Shown here: one piece after another, positions 41,818-50,421 of the stretch
Position numbering within the stretch: the stretch's first letter is position 1
Layout: the number at the start of each line of letters is the position of its first letter
Assembly: GCA_002408085.1 (NCBI GenBank)
Contig: DHQL01000024.1
Location: forward strand, 193,813 to 257,812
Direction of reading: 5' to 3'
DNA length: 64,000 nucleotides
Source: Spirochaeta sp. UBA5339
Lineage (GTDB): Bacteria > Spirochaetota > Spirochaetia > DSM-2461
Notes under the pieces: model-generated
The model's input: the letters and a program-made list of their open reading frames with translations, nothing else
Told to the model about the DNA's origin: nothing
Database searches by the model: none
Made by a program: the position numbers and the translations under genes

Positions 41818-42258
41818 TTAGACCGATTTGGCCAGATTTTTTTTCATATGGATGTGTGAAATCCCTGCTTCTTCGAACACATCTCCCTCTTCAGTGTAGC
41901 CGAGAGCCTGATAAAAGCCCTTTGCCTGCACCTGGGCATTCAGGTGAATTTCTTTCAAATTTTCTTCGACAGCCAGAGATTCCAGCTCCTTCATAAGCAT
42001 TACACCTATTCCACGGCCCCTGTAATCCCTGAGGACGGCGACCCTTCCGATATGTCCAGTCTTATCCATCCGGGCCGTCCCGACGGGTCTGTCCAGGTCA
42101 GAGGCAAGTACATGAAACATTACGGGATCCCTGCCGTCCTGTTCCAGTTCGGCAGGAACATTCTGCTCTTCAACAAAGACCTTCATCCTGACTTCAATTA
42201 TACTCTTTGAGTCATCCTGCCACAGGGCTTTTCTTACCATAATTTCATCATTGCTCAT
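41818..42258 (-). CDS. GNAT-family N-acetyltransferase
   Basis: 146 residues from ATG 42258. Acetyl-CoA loop RVAVLRDYRGRGIGVMLM and FVEEQNVPAELEQDG, the latter shared with YjcF-type GNATs. The substrate is unknown. The frame opens 12 codons further upstream, but no better start is seen. No Shine-Dalgarno precedes the ATG; TATCCT lies eight bases upstream of it, with TTGCGC 17 bases further, hinting at a leaderless mRNA. Confidence 0.82.
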   Translation of the reverse strand: MSNDEIMVRKALWQDDSKSIIEVRMKVFVEEQNVPAELEQDGRDPVMFHVLASDLDRPVGTARMDKTGHIGRVAVLRDYRGRGIGVMLMKELESLAVEENLKEIHLNAQVQAKGFYQALGYTEEGDVFEEAGISHIHMKKNLAKSV

Positions 42259-42302
42259 GGGAATCAGGATAGACCAAAGGAACTCCGGGCGCAAGGTAGT
42301 GA

Positions 42303-42331
42303 TTGACTGATTGAAAATCGGCGTTTAATAT
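42303..42331 (+). promoter_or_regulatory. Promoter of the acyl-CoA synthetase gene
   Basis: TTGACT (42303-42308), a 17-base spacer and TAATAT (42326-42331), about 115 bases before the ATG. Confidence 0.75.
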
Positions 42332-42359
42332 GCACATAGTCCATATGTACTAGTATTAA
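42325..42359. promoter_or_regulatory. Palindromic operator candidate over the -10 box and transcription start
   Basis: Imperfect palindrome with ends TTAATA (42325-42330) and TATTAA (42354-42359) and a core ACATA-N5-TATGT. It covers the -10 box and the expected start, where a repressor (for example a TetR- or FadR-type fatty-acid sensor) would block initiation. Confidence 0.45.
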
Positions 42360-42444
42360 ATTTGTAGCGATTAAGCCCTCTGAATGTCAGGAATTACCGG
42401 TTTTCAGTGATGCTTACCCTGTCTTTTATGGAGGAATGAAAAAA

Positions 42445-44343
42445 ATGAAAGAAACGATAATGAAGCAGCTTCAGGAGGTGGTGAAAACCTTCCCGAACCA
42501 GACTGCGCAGATGAGCAAAGACGAACATGATGTTTACGGGAACACCGATTACAGCACCTTTTATAAAGAAATTCAGTGCTGCGCCGCCGGTTTTCAGTCC
42601 ATCGGAGTTAAGCGGGGTGAGACGGTTGGTCTGATCTCGGACAATCGAAAGGAGTGGCTGATCTGTGACTTGGGTCTTCTCTCTCTGGGTGCCAATGATG
42701 CACCCCGGGGCTGTGATATCACATCAAAGATTCTGGCCCATATCATCAGCATCCCCTCCTGTCGGGTTGCGGTACTGGAGAACAGCCAGCAGCTGGAGAA
42801 GGTTCTTGAGGTTCAGGATGAACTGCCCGCTTTGAAGCAGATCATCATGATCGAACCTGCGGATGCAGAGACAGCAGCCAAAGCCGAAAAGTACACAATC
42901 CTGAACTATGCAGACCTGATGAAAAAGGGTGAGGAGCTTCTGGCCTCGGATCCCGGGATGATCGAAAAAGAGATCGCTCTTGGTGAGGCTGACGATATAG
43001 CCACAATCATATTCACCTCCGGAACAACAGGCATTCCCAAGGGTGTAATGCTTACCAACAGAAACTACGTCTATCAGGTAGAGGCCATGCAGGCCTATAT
43101 TCCCGTAACAGAGAGTGATACCTGGCTGACCATACTCCCCGTATGGCACTCCTTTGAGCGTGTTATTCAGTATGTTTCCTGTCTCAACGGCGCCGCTCTG
43201 GCCTATTCCAAGCCCATCGGCAAGACCCTTCTTATGGACCTTCAGTCCGTTGAACCCACCCTGATGACCGCCGTACCCCGGCTCTGGGAGGCCCTCTATG
43301 CCGGTATCAACAGAAATATCAAGGCCAAGGGAGAGAGGGTAGAAAACCTCTTTCGCTTCTTTGTAAAGAAATCCATCAAAGACGAGCACTACAGGTGCAT
43401 CCTGGAGGACCGTTATCCCGATTACGGCGGTCACAGAGGGAATAAGATGACAGCTGCTCTGGGACGTATCTGCACAGCCCCCATGCGTGGGGCGGGAGAC
43501 AATATCCTCTTTACCAAGGTCGTCAAGAAGATGTTTCCCCGTCTGAGAGCGGGAATCTCCGGTGGAGGAGCCCTGCAGCGTGACGTGGACAACTTCTTTG
43601 CAGCCATCGGTGTTAAAATTCTGGAAGGATACGGTCTGACAGAATCTGGACCCGTTATCTCTGTCCGCAGAGAGGACCATCCCGTTGTCAATACAGTGGG
43701 ACCCGCCTTCATCGGAACAGAGATCAAGGCCCTGGACAGTGAAGGAAAGCCCGTTAAATATGGTGAGAGGGGAGTCCTTCATGTAAGAGGCCCCCAGGTC
43801 ATGAAGGGCTACTACAACAATCAGGAGCTGACAGACTCTGTACTGGACTCAGAGGGCTGGCTGAACACCGGTGATATCGCCGTAATCTCCCTGAACAATG
43901 AGATCTCTCTTGTGGGACGGGCAAAGGATACCATCGTCCTCCTGGGCGGTGAAAATGTGGAACCCGTTCCCCTTGAGTCCAAGATCAAGGAGTCTCCCTA
44001 TATTGAGAATGCCGTTGTTCTGGGGCAGGACAAGAAGTACCTCTCCGCCCTGATTATCCCCGATTTCGATACCCTGGAAGAGTATGCGAAGAAGAACAAT
44101 ATCATGTACGAAAACAGAACCCTTATCGGACAGACTCCCGAGATCAGAGAGCTTCTGAATCAGGAGGTGGCTGACCTTGTCTCTCCTGCAAACGGATTCT
44201 CCAGCTTTGAGCGTATCTATCAGTTTACAGTTCTTCAGAACCACTTTGAGGTGGGTAGGGAACTCTCTGCAAAGATGGAACTTTTAAGACCTAAGATCTA
44301 TGATATATACAGTAAAGAGATTGAAGAGCTTCTGAGCAAGTAA
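42445..44343 (+). CDS. Long-chain fatty acid-CoA ligase (AMP-forming)
   Basis: 632 residues. The AMP-binding motif TIIFTSGTTGIPKGVML, GYGLTESGPVIS and the hinge region GWLNTGDIA match long-chain acyl-CoA synthetases. It activates exogenous fatty acids for phospholipid synthesis or oxidation. Of two in-frame ATGs, 42445 is preferred over 42436, because GGAGG (42430-42434) is ten bases before it and only one before the other. Confidence 0.92.
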   Translation: MKETIMKQLQEVVKTFPNQTAQMSKDEHDVYGNTDYSTFYKEIQCCAAGFQSIGVKRGETVGLISDNRKEWLICDLGLLSLGANDAPRGCDITSKILAHIISIPSCRVAVLENSQQLEKVLEVQDELPALKQIIMIEPADAETAAKAEKYTILNYADLMKKGEELLASDPGMIEKEIALGEADDIATIIFTSGTTGIPKGVMLTNRNYVYQVEAMQAYIPVTESDTWLTILPVWHSFERVIQYVSCLNGAALAYSKPIGKTLLMDLQSVEPTLMTAVPRLWEALYAGINRNIKAKGERVENLFRFFVKKSIKDEHYRCILEDRYPDYGGHRGNKMTAALGRICTAPMRGAGDNILFTKVVKKMFPRLRAGISGGGALQRDVDNFFAAIGVKILEGYGLTESGPVISVRREDHPVVNTVGPAFIGTEIKALDSEGKPVKYGERGVLHVRGPQVMKGYYNNQELTDSVLDSEGWLNTGDIAVISLNNEISLVGRAKDTIVLLGGENVEPVPLESKIKESPYIENAVVLGQDKKYLSALIIPDFDTLEEYAKKNNIMYENRTLIGQTPEIRELLNQEVADLVSPANGFSSFERIYQFTVLQNHFEVGRELSAKMELLRPKIYDIYSKEIEELLSK

Positions 44344-44402
44344 GGCGGGATTTTCCTAAGCGGCCGGGTTCCGGCGGCATAGGATGTCCGTAGAAAAATC
44401 AG

Positions 44403-44424
44403 GGGAGCTTCGGCTCCCTTTTTT
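44403..44424 (+). terminator. Rho-independent terminator after the acyl-CoA synthetase gene
   Basis: GGGAGC, loop TTCG, GCTCCC, then six T. A UUCG tetraloop makes this a very stable hairpin. Confidence 0.9.
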
Positions 44425-44460
44425 ATTATTTCAAAGGATTTGGTGAAAGGAGATGGTGAA

Positions 44461-45015
44461 ATGAAAACAGCAGCAGTTATTCTGGCAGAGGGCCTTGAAG
44501 AAGTCGAGGCAGTCACTCCCATAGATTTTTTAAGACGCGCGGGAATTGCGGTGATTACAGTGTCCCTGGGCGATCTTTTGGTTGAAGGTTCCCATGGACT
44601 TATTTTGAAGGCTGACGTCACCCTTGACGATTTTCCCATGGATGCGGATGCGGTGGTCATTCCCGGCGGTATGCCCGGTTCCGCGAATATTGCGGGGAAT
44701 CAGAGGGTTCTTGATATTATCAGATCCTTTGACAGTGAAAAGAAGCTTGTGGCCGCCATCTGCGCCGCTCCCGCTCTGGCTCTGGGAGCTGCGGGGGTTC
44801 TTGAGGGGAAAAAGTTCACCTGCTACCCCGGAATGGAGTCCCGTGCCGGCAGCGGCGGTCTCCACTCCGACGACCGTGTTGTTGAGGACGGTAATCTGAT
44901 CACATCCCGGGGGGCCGGTACGGCCGCCGAGTTTGCCGCAGCGATTATCTCCCGGCTGGAAAGTGCCTCCGCCGCCGGGGAAGTGATGAAATCCACACTG
45001 CAGGCCGGGTACTGA
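44461..45015 (+). CDS. DJ-1/PfpI-family protein
   Basis: 184 residues. LAEGLEEVEAVTPIDFLRRAG at the start and the nucleophile-elbow Cys in VAAICAAPALAL mark the DJ-1/YajL/ThiJ subfamily, linked to oxidative stress and glycation repair (glyoxalase or deglycase activity is debated). ATG 44461 has AAAGGAG eight bases before it. It lies four bases before the next gene. Confidence 0.88.
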   Translation: MKTAAVILAEGLEEVEAVTPIDFLRRAGIAVITVSLGDLLVEGSHGLILKADVTLDDFPMDADAVVIPGGMPGSANIAGNQRVLDIIRSFDSEKKLVAAICAAPALALGAAGVLEGKKFTCYPGMESRAGSGGLHSDDRVVEDGNLITSRGAGTAAEFAAAIISRLESASAAGEVMKSTLQAGY

Positions 45016-45019
45016 TTCC

Positions 45020-46234
45020 ATGAAAGACATATGCATTATTTCTGAAGGACATCTTATCGACTCTGGACTTCTCTCCGAGATCCTCAATCTGATCCTTGAG
45101 GACTCCCTGGAGTATATTATTGAAAAAATCAGCATAGGAAAGACTCCCGGTGAGAGCTCCCGGGCGGAGATCAGGATCTTTGCAGAGGATGAGGCTCATA
45201 TCCGTGAGGTGCTCCCCAAACTGATCCGACTGGGGGCCTATGAGAAGGGAGCCGTCAACGGCCGCTATGTCCCCTCAGGCAGGGATGCCCATGCTCCCGA
45301 GGGATTTTATTCCACCACCAACCACCGAACCGAGGTCTATGACAGGGATATCTGGAACCCCGTTGAAGATATGAGAATGGATGCGGTCATCATTCGTAAG
45401 GAGGAGCGCTACATCTGCACAAAGATACGGGATGTCCGCAAGGGGGATGAGGTCCTCTGCGGCAGCGATTCGGTCCGTGCCTATCCTCCCGCTGTAGAGA
45501 AGAAGGACGACGGATTCGCCTTTATGACAAATGAGGTCTCCTCCGAGCGAAGCTACGATGTGGCCGTTGATATGGTCGCCGAGGAGCTGAAACAGCTGAA
45601 GGAGAAGGGAGGCCGGATGGTCGTTGTCTGCGGTCCTGTTGTTATCCATACCGGAGGTGCCGCAGCCCTGGCCGCCCTGATCCGGGCAGGATATGTGCAG
45701 GGCTTTCTCGGGGGCAATGCCGTGGCTGTCCATGATATGGAGACCGTCTACTACGGCACCTCTTTAGGGGTGGATATGAAGAACGGCAAACCCACCCACG
45801 GAGGCCACAACCACCATATGAGGGCCATCAACAGGATTAACGGCTACGGCTCCATCAGGGCTGCCATTGAGGCGGGAGATCTCTCCGAAGGACTGATGTA
45901 TCAGGTGATCAAGTCGGACATCCCCTTCTGCCTGGCAGGCTCCATCAGGGACGACGGTCCCCTGCCGGAAACGGTGATGGATATGATTGAGGCACAGGGG
46001 CAATACGCCGAGATTATCAGGGGCTGCGATATGATCCTGATGCTCAGCACCATGCTCCACTCCATCGGTACGGGAAATATGACCCCCTCATGGGTGAAGA
46101 CTGTTTGTATAGACATCAACCCCGCAGTGGTTACCAAGCTCGCCGACAGGGGGAGCGGACAGGCTGTGGGCATTGTCAGCGATGTAGGGCTCTTTCTGAA
46201 CGCCCTGGCCGGGCGGCTTGGGCTGGAGTACTGA
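45020..46234 (+). CDS. LOR/SDH-domain (TIGR00300-type) protein, ornithine cyclodeaminase-like
   Basis: 404 residues. The N-terminal domain has EGHLIDSGLLSEILNLI and the later RTEVYDRDIWNPVEDMRMDAVI. The C-terminal Rossmann-like part has VVVCGPVVIHTGGAAALAALIRAGYV and THGGHNHHMRAIN. This matches the family found in archaeal alternative ornithine cyclodeaminase and the C-terminal part of cyanobacterial AgrE/ArgZ, which turn ornithine into proline. The substrate here is inferred. No close arginine or proline genes. Confidence 0.75.
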   Translation: MKDICIISEGHLIDSGLLSEILNLILEDSLEYIIEKISIGKTPGESSRAEIRIFAEDEAHIREVLPKLIRLGAYEKGAVNGRYVPSGRDAHAPEGFYSTTNHRTEVYDRDIWNPVEDMRMDAVIIRKEERYICTKIRDVRKGDEVLCGSDSVRAYPPAVEKKDDGFAFMTNEVSSERSYDVAVDMVAEELKQLKEKGGRMVVVCGPVVIHTGGAAALAALIRAGYVQGFLGGNAVAVHDMETVYYGTSLGVDMKNGKPTHGGHNHHMRAINRINGYGSIRAAIEAGDLSEGLMYQVIKSDIPFCLAGSIRDDGPLPETVMDMIEAQGQYAEIIRGCDMILMLSTMLHSIGTGNMTPSWVKTVCIDINPAVVTKLADRGSGQAVGIVSDVGLFLNALAGRLGLEY

Positions 46235-46262
46235 TTCTTCCGTCTGCTGATTGGCTGAAAGC

Positions 46263-46304
46263 AAAAAAAAAGCAGAGTCCCTTTTCAGGAGGCTCTGCTT
46301 TTTT
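46263..46304. terminator. Bidirectional terminator between the LOR/SDH gene and ackA
   Basis: AGCAGAG (46271-46277) pairs with CTCTGCT (46293-46299), flanked by an A-tract on the left and a T-tract on the right, so it can end transcripts from both converging genes. Confidence 0.88.
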
Positions 46305-46352
46305 ATTGCCGCCGGAGAAGTCCGGCGCAGCTCCCCGGGGGGAGTGTGTGAA

Positions 46353-47690
46353 TTATTTAGCTTCGGCAATAATGTCTTTCAGTGCAGGGTTCTTCTCGAT
46401 GTTGCCGGGGAGAGCTCTCTCTCTGGCCTTGTTCTTGTAGTCCTTGCTCTGGAAGTAGTAGTTGTAGTTGGTGTGAACGTCGTAGGTTCCGTTCATCAGG
46501 GCGTATGTGTCCTCTGTCATTACCAGCTCTTCGTCTGTGGGGATGACGAATACCTTGACGGGAGAGTCATCGGCAGAGATGCAGGTTTCGCAGTTTCTGG
46601 AAACAGAAGCGGCATTCTTCTTCTCATCAATGATGATTCCCATATTCTCAAGTCCGGAAAGGGATTTTCTTCTGTAGGTGGGGTTCATCTCTCCAACACC
46701 GGCAGTGAAGACGATGGCGTCCACGTGACCCAGGGCCGCGTAGTAGGAACCGATGTACTTCTTGATTCTGTAGGCTTCCATGTCCTGTGTCAGAGTACAG
46801 ATCTCGTCTCCCTTGTCCACACCGGCCTGGATGTCTCTTCTGTCAACGATGGTCTTGCTGACACCGAGAACACCGCTTTTCTTGTTGAGAATGGAGTCCA
46901 TTTCAGAGGTGGAGAGCTTCTTTTCATTCATCATGTAGGTAACGATGGCGGGATCGATATCGCCGCTTCTTGTTCCCATCATCAGACCTTCCAGGGGAGT
47001 CATGCCCATGGATGTGTCATATCCCTTACCGTCTTTAACGGCACACATTGAAGCACCGTTACCGATATGGGCGATAATTACATTGGTCTTTGCGGGGTCT
47101 TTACCCAGAAGCACGGAGGCTCTCTTTGCTGTATAGAGGTAGGATGTTCCGTGGAAACCGTAGCGTCGGACGTTGTTCTCTTCATACCACTCGTAGGGAA
47201 GGGCGTACATAAAGGAGAGAGAGGGCATGGTCTGGTGCCATGCTGTGTCCATTACGGCACAGTGAGTTACATCGGGGAGAACCTGCATGGCTCCCTGGAT
47301 TCCCAGAATGTTGGCGGGGTTGTGAAGGGGTGCCAGGTGGTTAAGCTCTTCAATAGTCTTCAGAACTTCATCATCCACAATAACTGACTTCTTGAAGGCT
47401 TCTCCTCCGTGAACGACTCTGTGTCCAACGGCCTTGATCTCGGAGATATCGCTGATGCATCCGTGATCCTTGTCGAGGATAGTCTTGAGAACCCACTCAA
47501 CAGCTTCCTTGTGGGTGGGGCAGGGCTGCTCCTCCTCGTACTCGTCTTTTCCAAGGGGTTTGTGTTCGATGTTGGACATCTCCTGACCGATTCTTTCGAT
47601 CATACCAACGCCCAGGACCTCTTTATTATCCCAGTCATAGACCTGGAATTTTGCGGAAGAGCTACCGCAGTTCAGTGTTAAAATAACCAT
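46353..47690 (-). CDS. ackA: Acetate kinase
   Basis: A 445-residue ASKHA-fold kinase that makes ATP and acetate from acetyl phosphate. Family signatures are LNCGSSSAKFQVY, GHRVVHGGEAF, MDTAWHQTMP, RYGFHGTSYLY and FTAGVGEMNP. It is about 45 residues longer than the E. coli enzyme, mostly at the C-terminus. No pta is adjacent. It suits an acetogenic fermentation. Confidence 0.96.
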   Translation of the reverse strand: MVILTLNCGSSSAKFQVYDWDNKEVLGVGMIERIGQEMSNIEHKPLGKDEYEEEQPCPTHKEAVEWVLKTILDKDHGCISDISEIKAVGHRVVHGGEAFKKSVIVDDEVLKTIEELNHLAPLHNPANILGIQGAMQVLPDVTHCAVMDTAWHQTMPSLSFMYALPYEWYEENNVRRYGFHGTSYLYTAKRASVLLGKDPAKTNVIIAHIGNGASMCAVKDGKGYDTSMGMTPLEGLMMGTRSGDIDPAIVTYMMNEKKLSTSEMDSILNKKSGVLGVSKTIVDRRDIQAGVDKGDEICTLTQDMEAYRIKKYIGSYYAALGHVDAIVFTAGVGEMNPTYRRKSLSGLENMGIIIDEKKNAASVSRNCETCISADDSPVKVFVIPTDEELVMTEDTYALMNGTYDVHTNYNYYFQSKDYKNKARERALPGNIEKNPALKDIIAEAK

Positions 47691-47770
47691 ATTATCCTCC
47701 AGAACAGTTTCTAATTGTGAATTATTTATCTATTAGACCTAATTTAAGGTAAAATTGAGATTTTCATTTT

Positions 47771-47798
47771 ATTGTACCTGTCAGAAAAAAAAATACAA
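47771..47798 (-). promoter_or_regulatory. Candidate ackA promoter
   Basis: On the minus strand, TTGTAT (47798-47793), 16 bases and TACAAT (47776-47771), about 80 bases before the ackA ATG. The 256-base gap 47691-47946 is otherwise AT-rich, with a small AAGCTT inverted repeat near 47900-47920. Confidence 0.5.
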
Positions 47799-47946
47799 TA
47801 GAGAAGGGGAAAGAGTCATTGGAAAAGAGATTTTTTTACCCACGGAAAAAATATGAAAATTCTATCATATCACACAGGGACCGGGAGAAATCCGGAATGA
47901 GAAGCTTATAAAAAAAGCTTTATTTATCCCTGGTAATGAGTATATA

Positions 47947-48918
47947 ATGATCGGCGTGTCAAACGAAAAAACAGATATTATTGAAGCCAGGCCTTTTACC
48001 TTTTCAGGAGAGGGCGGAGATGTAATTCATGCATTGAAGTGGCTTCCTCCCAAAGACAGTATAAGAGCTCTTCTTGTTATCAACCACGGAATGGCGGAGC
48101 ATATCGCAAGGTATCACGACTTTGCCGAGTATCTGGCGGAAAAGGGATTTGCCGTATACGGTGAAGACCACAGGGGCCACGGAAAGACCGCAGGAAAAGA
48201 GGGTACCCTCGGATTCTTCCATGCCGAAAAGGGCTGGATGAAGGTCCTCTCGGATATCCGGACTCTTCATCTTCTGGCTGCCGATGAGAACAAAGATGTC
48301 CCGGTTTTTATGCTGGGCCACAGCATGGGTTCCTTTCTGACTCGCCACTATCTGAGCCTCTACGGCAGTGAACTGAAAGGAGCGGTTATCTCCGGAACCG
48401 GCTCCCATCCCGCAGGCCTTCTGGCCGCCGCCTCGGTTATTGCGAAGATTGAGTCAGCCCTGAAAGGCAAGACCCATCCAAGCAAGCTCCTGGACACAAT
48501 GAGTTTCGGAGCCTACAACAAACCCTTTAAATCCGACAGTGCCACAGGTTTTGAGTGGCTGAGCCGCGACAATTCTCAGGTTCGTAAGTATGTGGAAGAT
48601 CCTTACTGCGGCTTTATCTCTACCAGTTCCATGTATGAAGACCTCTTTGAAGGTCTGAAGATTATCAATAGAGCCAGCTGTTTCAGGGGAACCAGCAGCA
48701 AACTTCCTATTCTGATCTATTCTGGTACAGCTGATCCTGTTGGCGGACCGAAGGCAAAGGGTGTGAAGCTGGTGTATGAGTCCTATAAAAGAGCCGGTGT
48801 TGAGGATCTGACAATGATTCTCAAGGAAGATCACCGGCATGAATGTCTGAACGAAGAGAACCGGGAAGCGGTTTTTTCGGATATATACAAATGGTTGGAA
48901 GCCCACCTTGCGGGCTGA
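47947..48918 (+). CDS. Alpha/beta hydrolase, monoacylglycerol-lipase-like
   Basis: 323 residues. LVINHGMAEHIARYHDFAEYL, GEDHRGHGKTAG, the nucleophile elbow MLGHSMGSFL, and the late Asp (YSGTADPVGG) and His (EDHRHE) form the triad of the serine aminopeptidase S33/lysophospholipase family. It probably cleaves monoacylglycerols or lysophospholipids. No good Shine-Dalgarno is visible upstream of the ATG. Confidence 0.85.
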   Translation: MIGVSNEKTDIIEARPFTFSGEGGDVIHALKWLPPKDSIRALLVINHGMAEHIARYHDFAEYLAEKGFAVYGEDHRGHGKTAGKEGTLGFFHAEKGWMKVLSDIRTLHLLAADENKDVPVFMLGHSMGSFLTRHYLSLYGSELKGAVISGTGSHPAGLLAAASVIAKIESALKGKTHPSKLLDTMSFGAYNKPFKSDSATGFEWLSRDNSQVRKYVEDPYCGFISTSSMYEDLFEGLKIINRASCFRGTSSKLPILIYSGTADPVGGPKAKGVKLVYESYKRAGVEDLTMILKEDHRHECLNEENREAVFSDIYKWLEAHLAG

Positions 48919-48975
48919 AAAGCAAAAAAGGAGATTATGAATACCCTGATCAGGAATTCATAAAAAAAGGAGACA

Positions 48976-49004
48976 GGGGCTGCCGCATCAGGGCAGCCCC
49001 TTTT
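48976..49004 (+). terminator. Terminator after the lipase gene
   Basis: GGGGCTGCC (48976-48984) pairs with GGCAGCCCC (48992-49000), followed by TTTT. Minus-strand read-through would also meet a T-rich stretch. Confidence 0.8.
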
Positions 49005-49098
49005 ATTTGTTTCGGATATTTCCCGGACATTGCACCGGACTTTGCTCCATTCTCTGAGTGATTGAATCAGCCGGCAGGTACGGCTCCTGTCTCTCTCC

Positions 49099-50418
49099 AT
49101 GACCCTTGTTCTTCTGCTGTTATTTGTCTTCTCTCTATGTTCAGCCGGCGCGGATTCCGTGCAGCCGGACTGCCGGCAGCTGGTCAGGACCCGCTGGGAC
49201 TATGGGGAAGACTCCTCGGTTCTCTACAGGCTGGAGGACCGTGAGGCCCTGGCTGAGATCTCCTTCAGACGAACACAGGGCGGGGATGTTCTGCCTGAGC
49301 GCTTTATTCTGGAGACAGACTTTATCAGCTTCGGTTCTTTTACTCCTGCGGGTATGTGGAAGTTTATTGACCTTGATACGCTTATTTCCCCTTCAGAGCT
49401 CAGGGATACGGCAGGTGTAAGGGCCGACAGAAGCAGTGTCAGCTCTCTCAATCATCCCCTTGCATCATTCAGAAAGCCAGGGTTTGGAGGAGCCTATATT
49501 CAGGCTTCGGAAGAACAGCTGAATTGTGCCCTGTGGGGAGATTTTGACCTTGGGGGTTACAGAAACCTGCAGGCCGGGTTATCGGTCAGCAAGCCGGACT
49601 CCTCTGTCGATGATCCGGCGGAAGAGGGGTGGTTTGAAGATGTCGGGGACAGTCAGTATTCTCCCGTCTGTCACATAGTCTCGGACTACCGGCAGGAGTT
49701 CGGATCATCCCGTTTCTCCCTGACTGTTGCTCTTTCTGCTGCCCGGGACAGGGTTGCCGGATTCTCAATTCTTCCCGCATTTGATCTCTACGGCTCCTTT
49801 GTGGACTGGAGTATCAGATTCTGGTACAACTCGCCCTCCTGGATCAACGGCAGCTGTGAGCATCCGGCCTATATGGAGGTCTGGGAGAACAGCTTCCGCT
49901 TCTTTCCGGCCCGGGGACTCCGCATTGGACTTGAGTGGGAAGCTGCCCTGGACAGGAATAAGGAGAGCCCAGCCGCTCACACCTTCGATCTGGATAGTGT
50001 CTATGGGGCAGGGAAATGGGAGTTTGAGGCGGCGTACTCGGTTTCGCCTCCTTCTGAAGAGGAGTTCCTTTACTTGCATAGATGGAGGGGAGGAGTCAGC
50101 CGCAGGGGGCCCGTTATCGTTCTGCAGGCCGAAGGGGGAGCCGAAGCAGACAGAGAGGGGTTCACCGAACTCTTTGCCTCGGCATCAGCCCGGCTGCGTC
50201 TGGGAGTGAGCACAACCCGGATCTTACTGGATTACAGCTCTGTTCCGGGAGAGCTTATTCTGAAGCCGGTTCTGGAGGAGACCCTTTCTCTGGGGCAGTT
50301 CAGGCTTAAGGGGAGGGCTTCGGTGGAGCTCCGGGCTCCGGGCATCACTGTTATAGATCCGGATACGATTGTTATTACCCTGGCTGCCGAGTGGCGCATC
50401 TGGGATTCGGCAGAATAG
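49099..50418 (+). CDS. Exported protein, possible outer-membrane beta-barrel
   Basis: 439 residues. Signal peptide (about 1-18, LVLLLLFVFSLCSAGA). The rest has many short alternating aromatic/polar strands (FGGAYIQA, WSIRFWYNS, LGVSTTRILLDYS) and ends in a strand-like AAEWRIWDSAE. That pattern suits a beta-rich envelope protein, but no family is recognised. No clear Shine-Dalgarno. Confidence 0.55.
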   Translation: MTLVLLLLFVFSLCSAGADSVQPDCRQLVRTRWDYGEDSSVLYRLEDREALAEISFRRTQGGDVLPERFILETDFISFGSFTPAGMWKFIDLDTLISPSELRDTAGVRADRSSVSSLNHPLASFRKPGFGGAYIQASEEQLNCALWGDFDLGGYRNLQAGLSVSKPDSSVDDPAEEGWFEDVGDSQYSPVCHIVSDYRQEFGSSRFSLTVALSAARDRVAGFSILPAFDLYGSFVDWSIRFWYNSPSWINGSCEHPAYMEVWENSFRFFPARGLRIGLEWEAALDRNKESPAAHTFDLDSVYGAGKWEFEAAYSVSPPSEEEFLYLHRWRGGVSRRGPVIVLQAEGGAEADREGFTELFASASARLRLGVSTTRILLDYSSVPGELILKPVLEETLSLGQFRLKGRASVELRAPGITVIDPDTIVITLAAEWRIWDSAE

Positions 50419-50421
50419 AGC

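Noticed and set aside
42724..43782. 352-codon minus-strand ORF
   Set aside because: Antisense to the acyl-CoA synthetase gene with intact AMP-binding motifs.
48937..48963. Eight-codon ORF with GGAG before a terminator, looking like another leader peptide
   Set aside because: The Shine-Dalgarno is only three bases from the ATG, there is no codon run, and the hairpin is better explained as the terminator of the preceding lipase gene.
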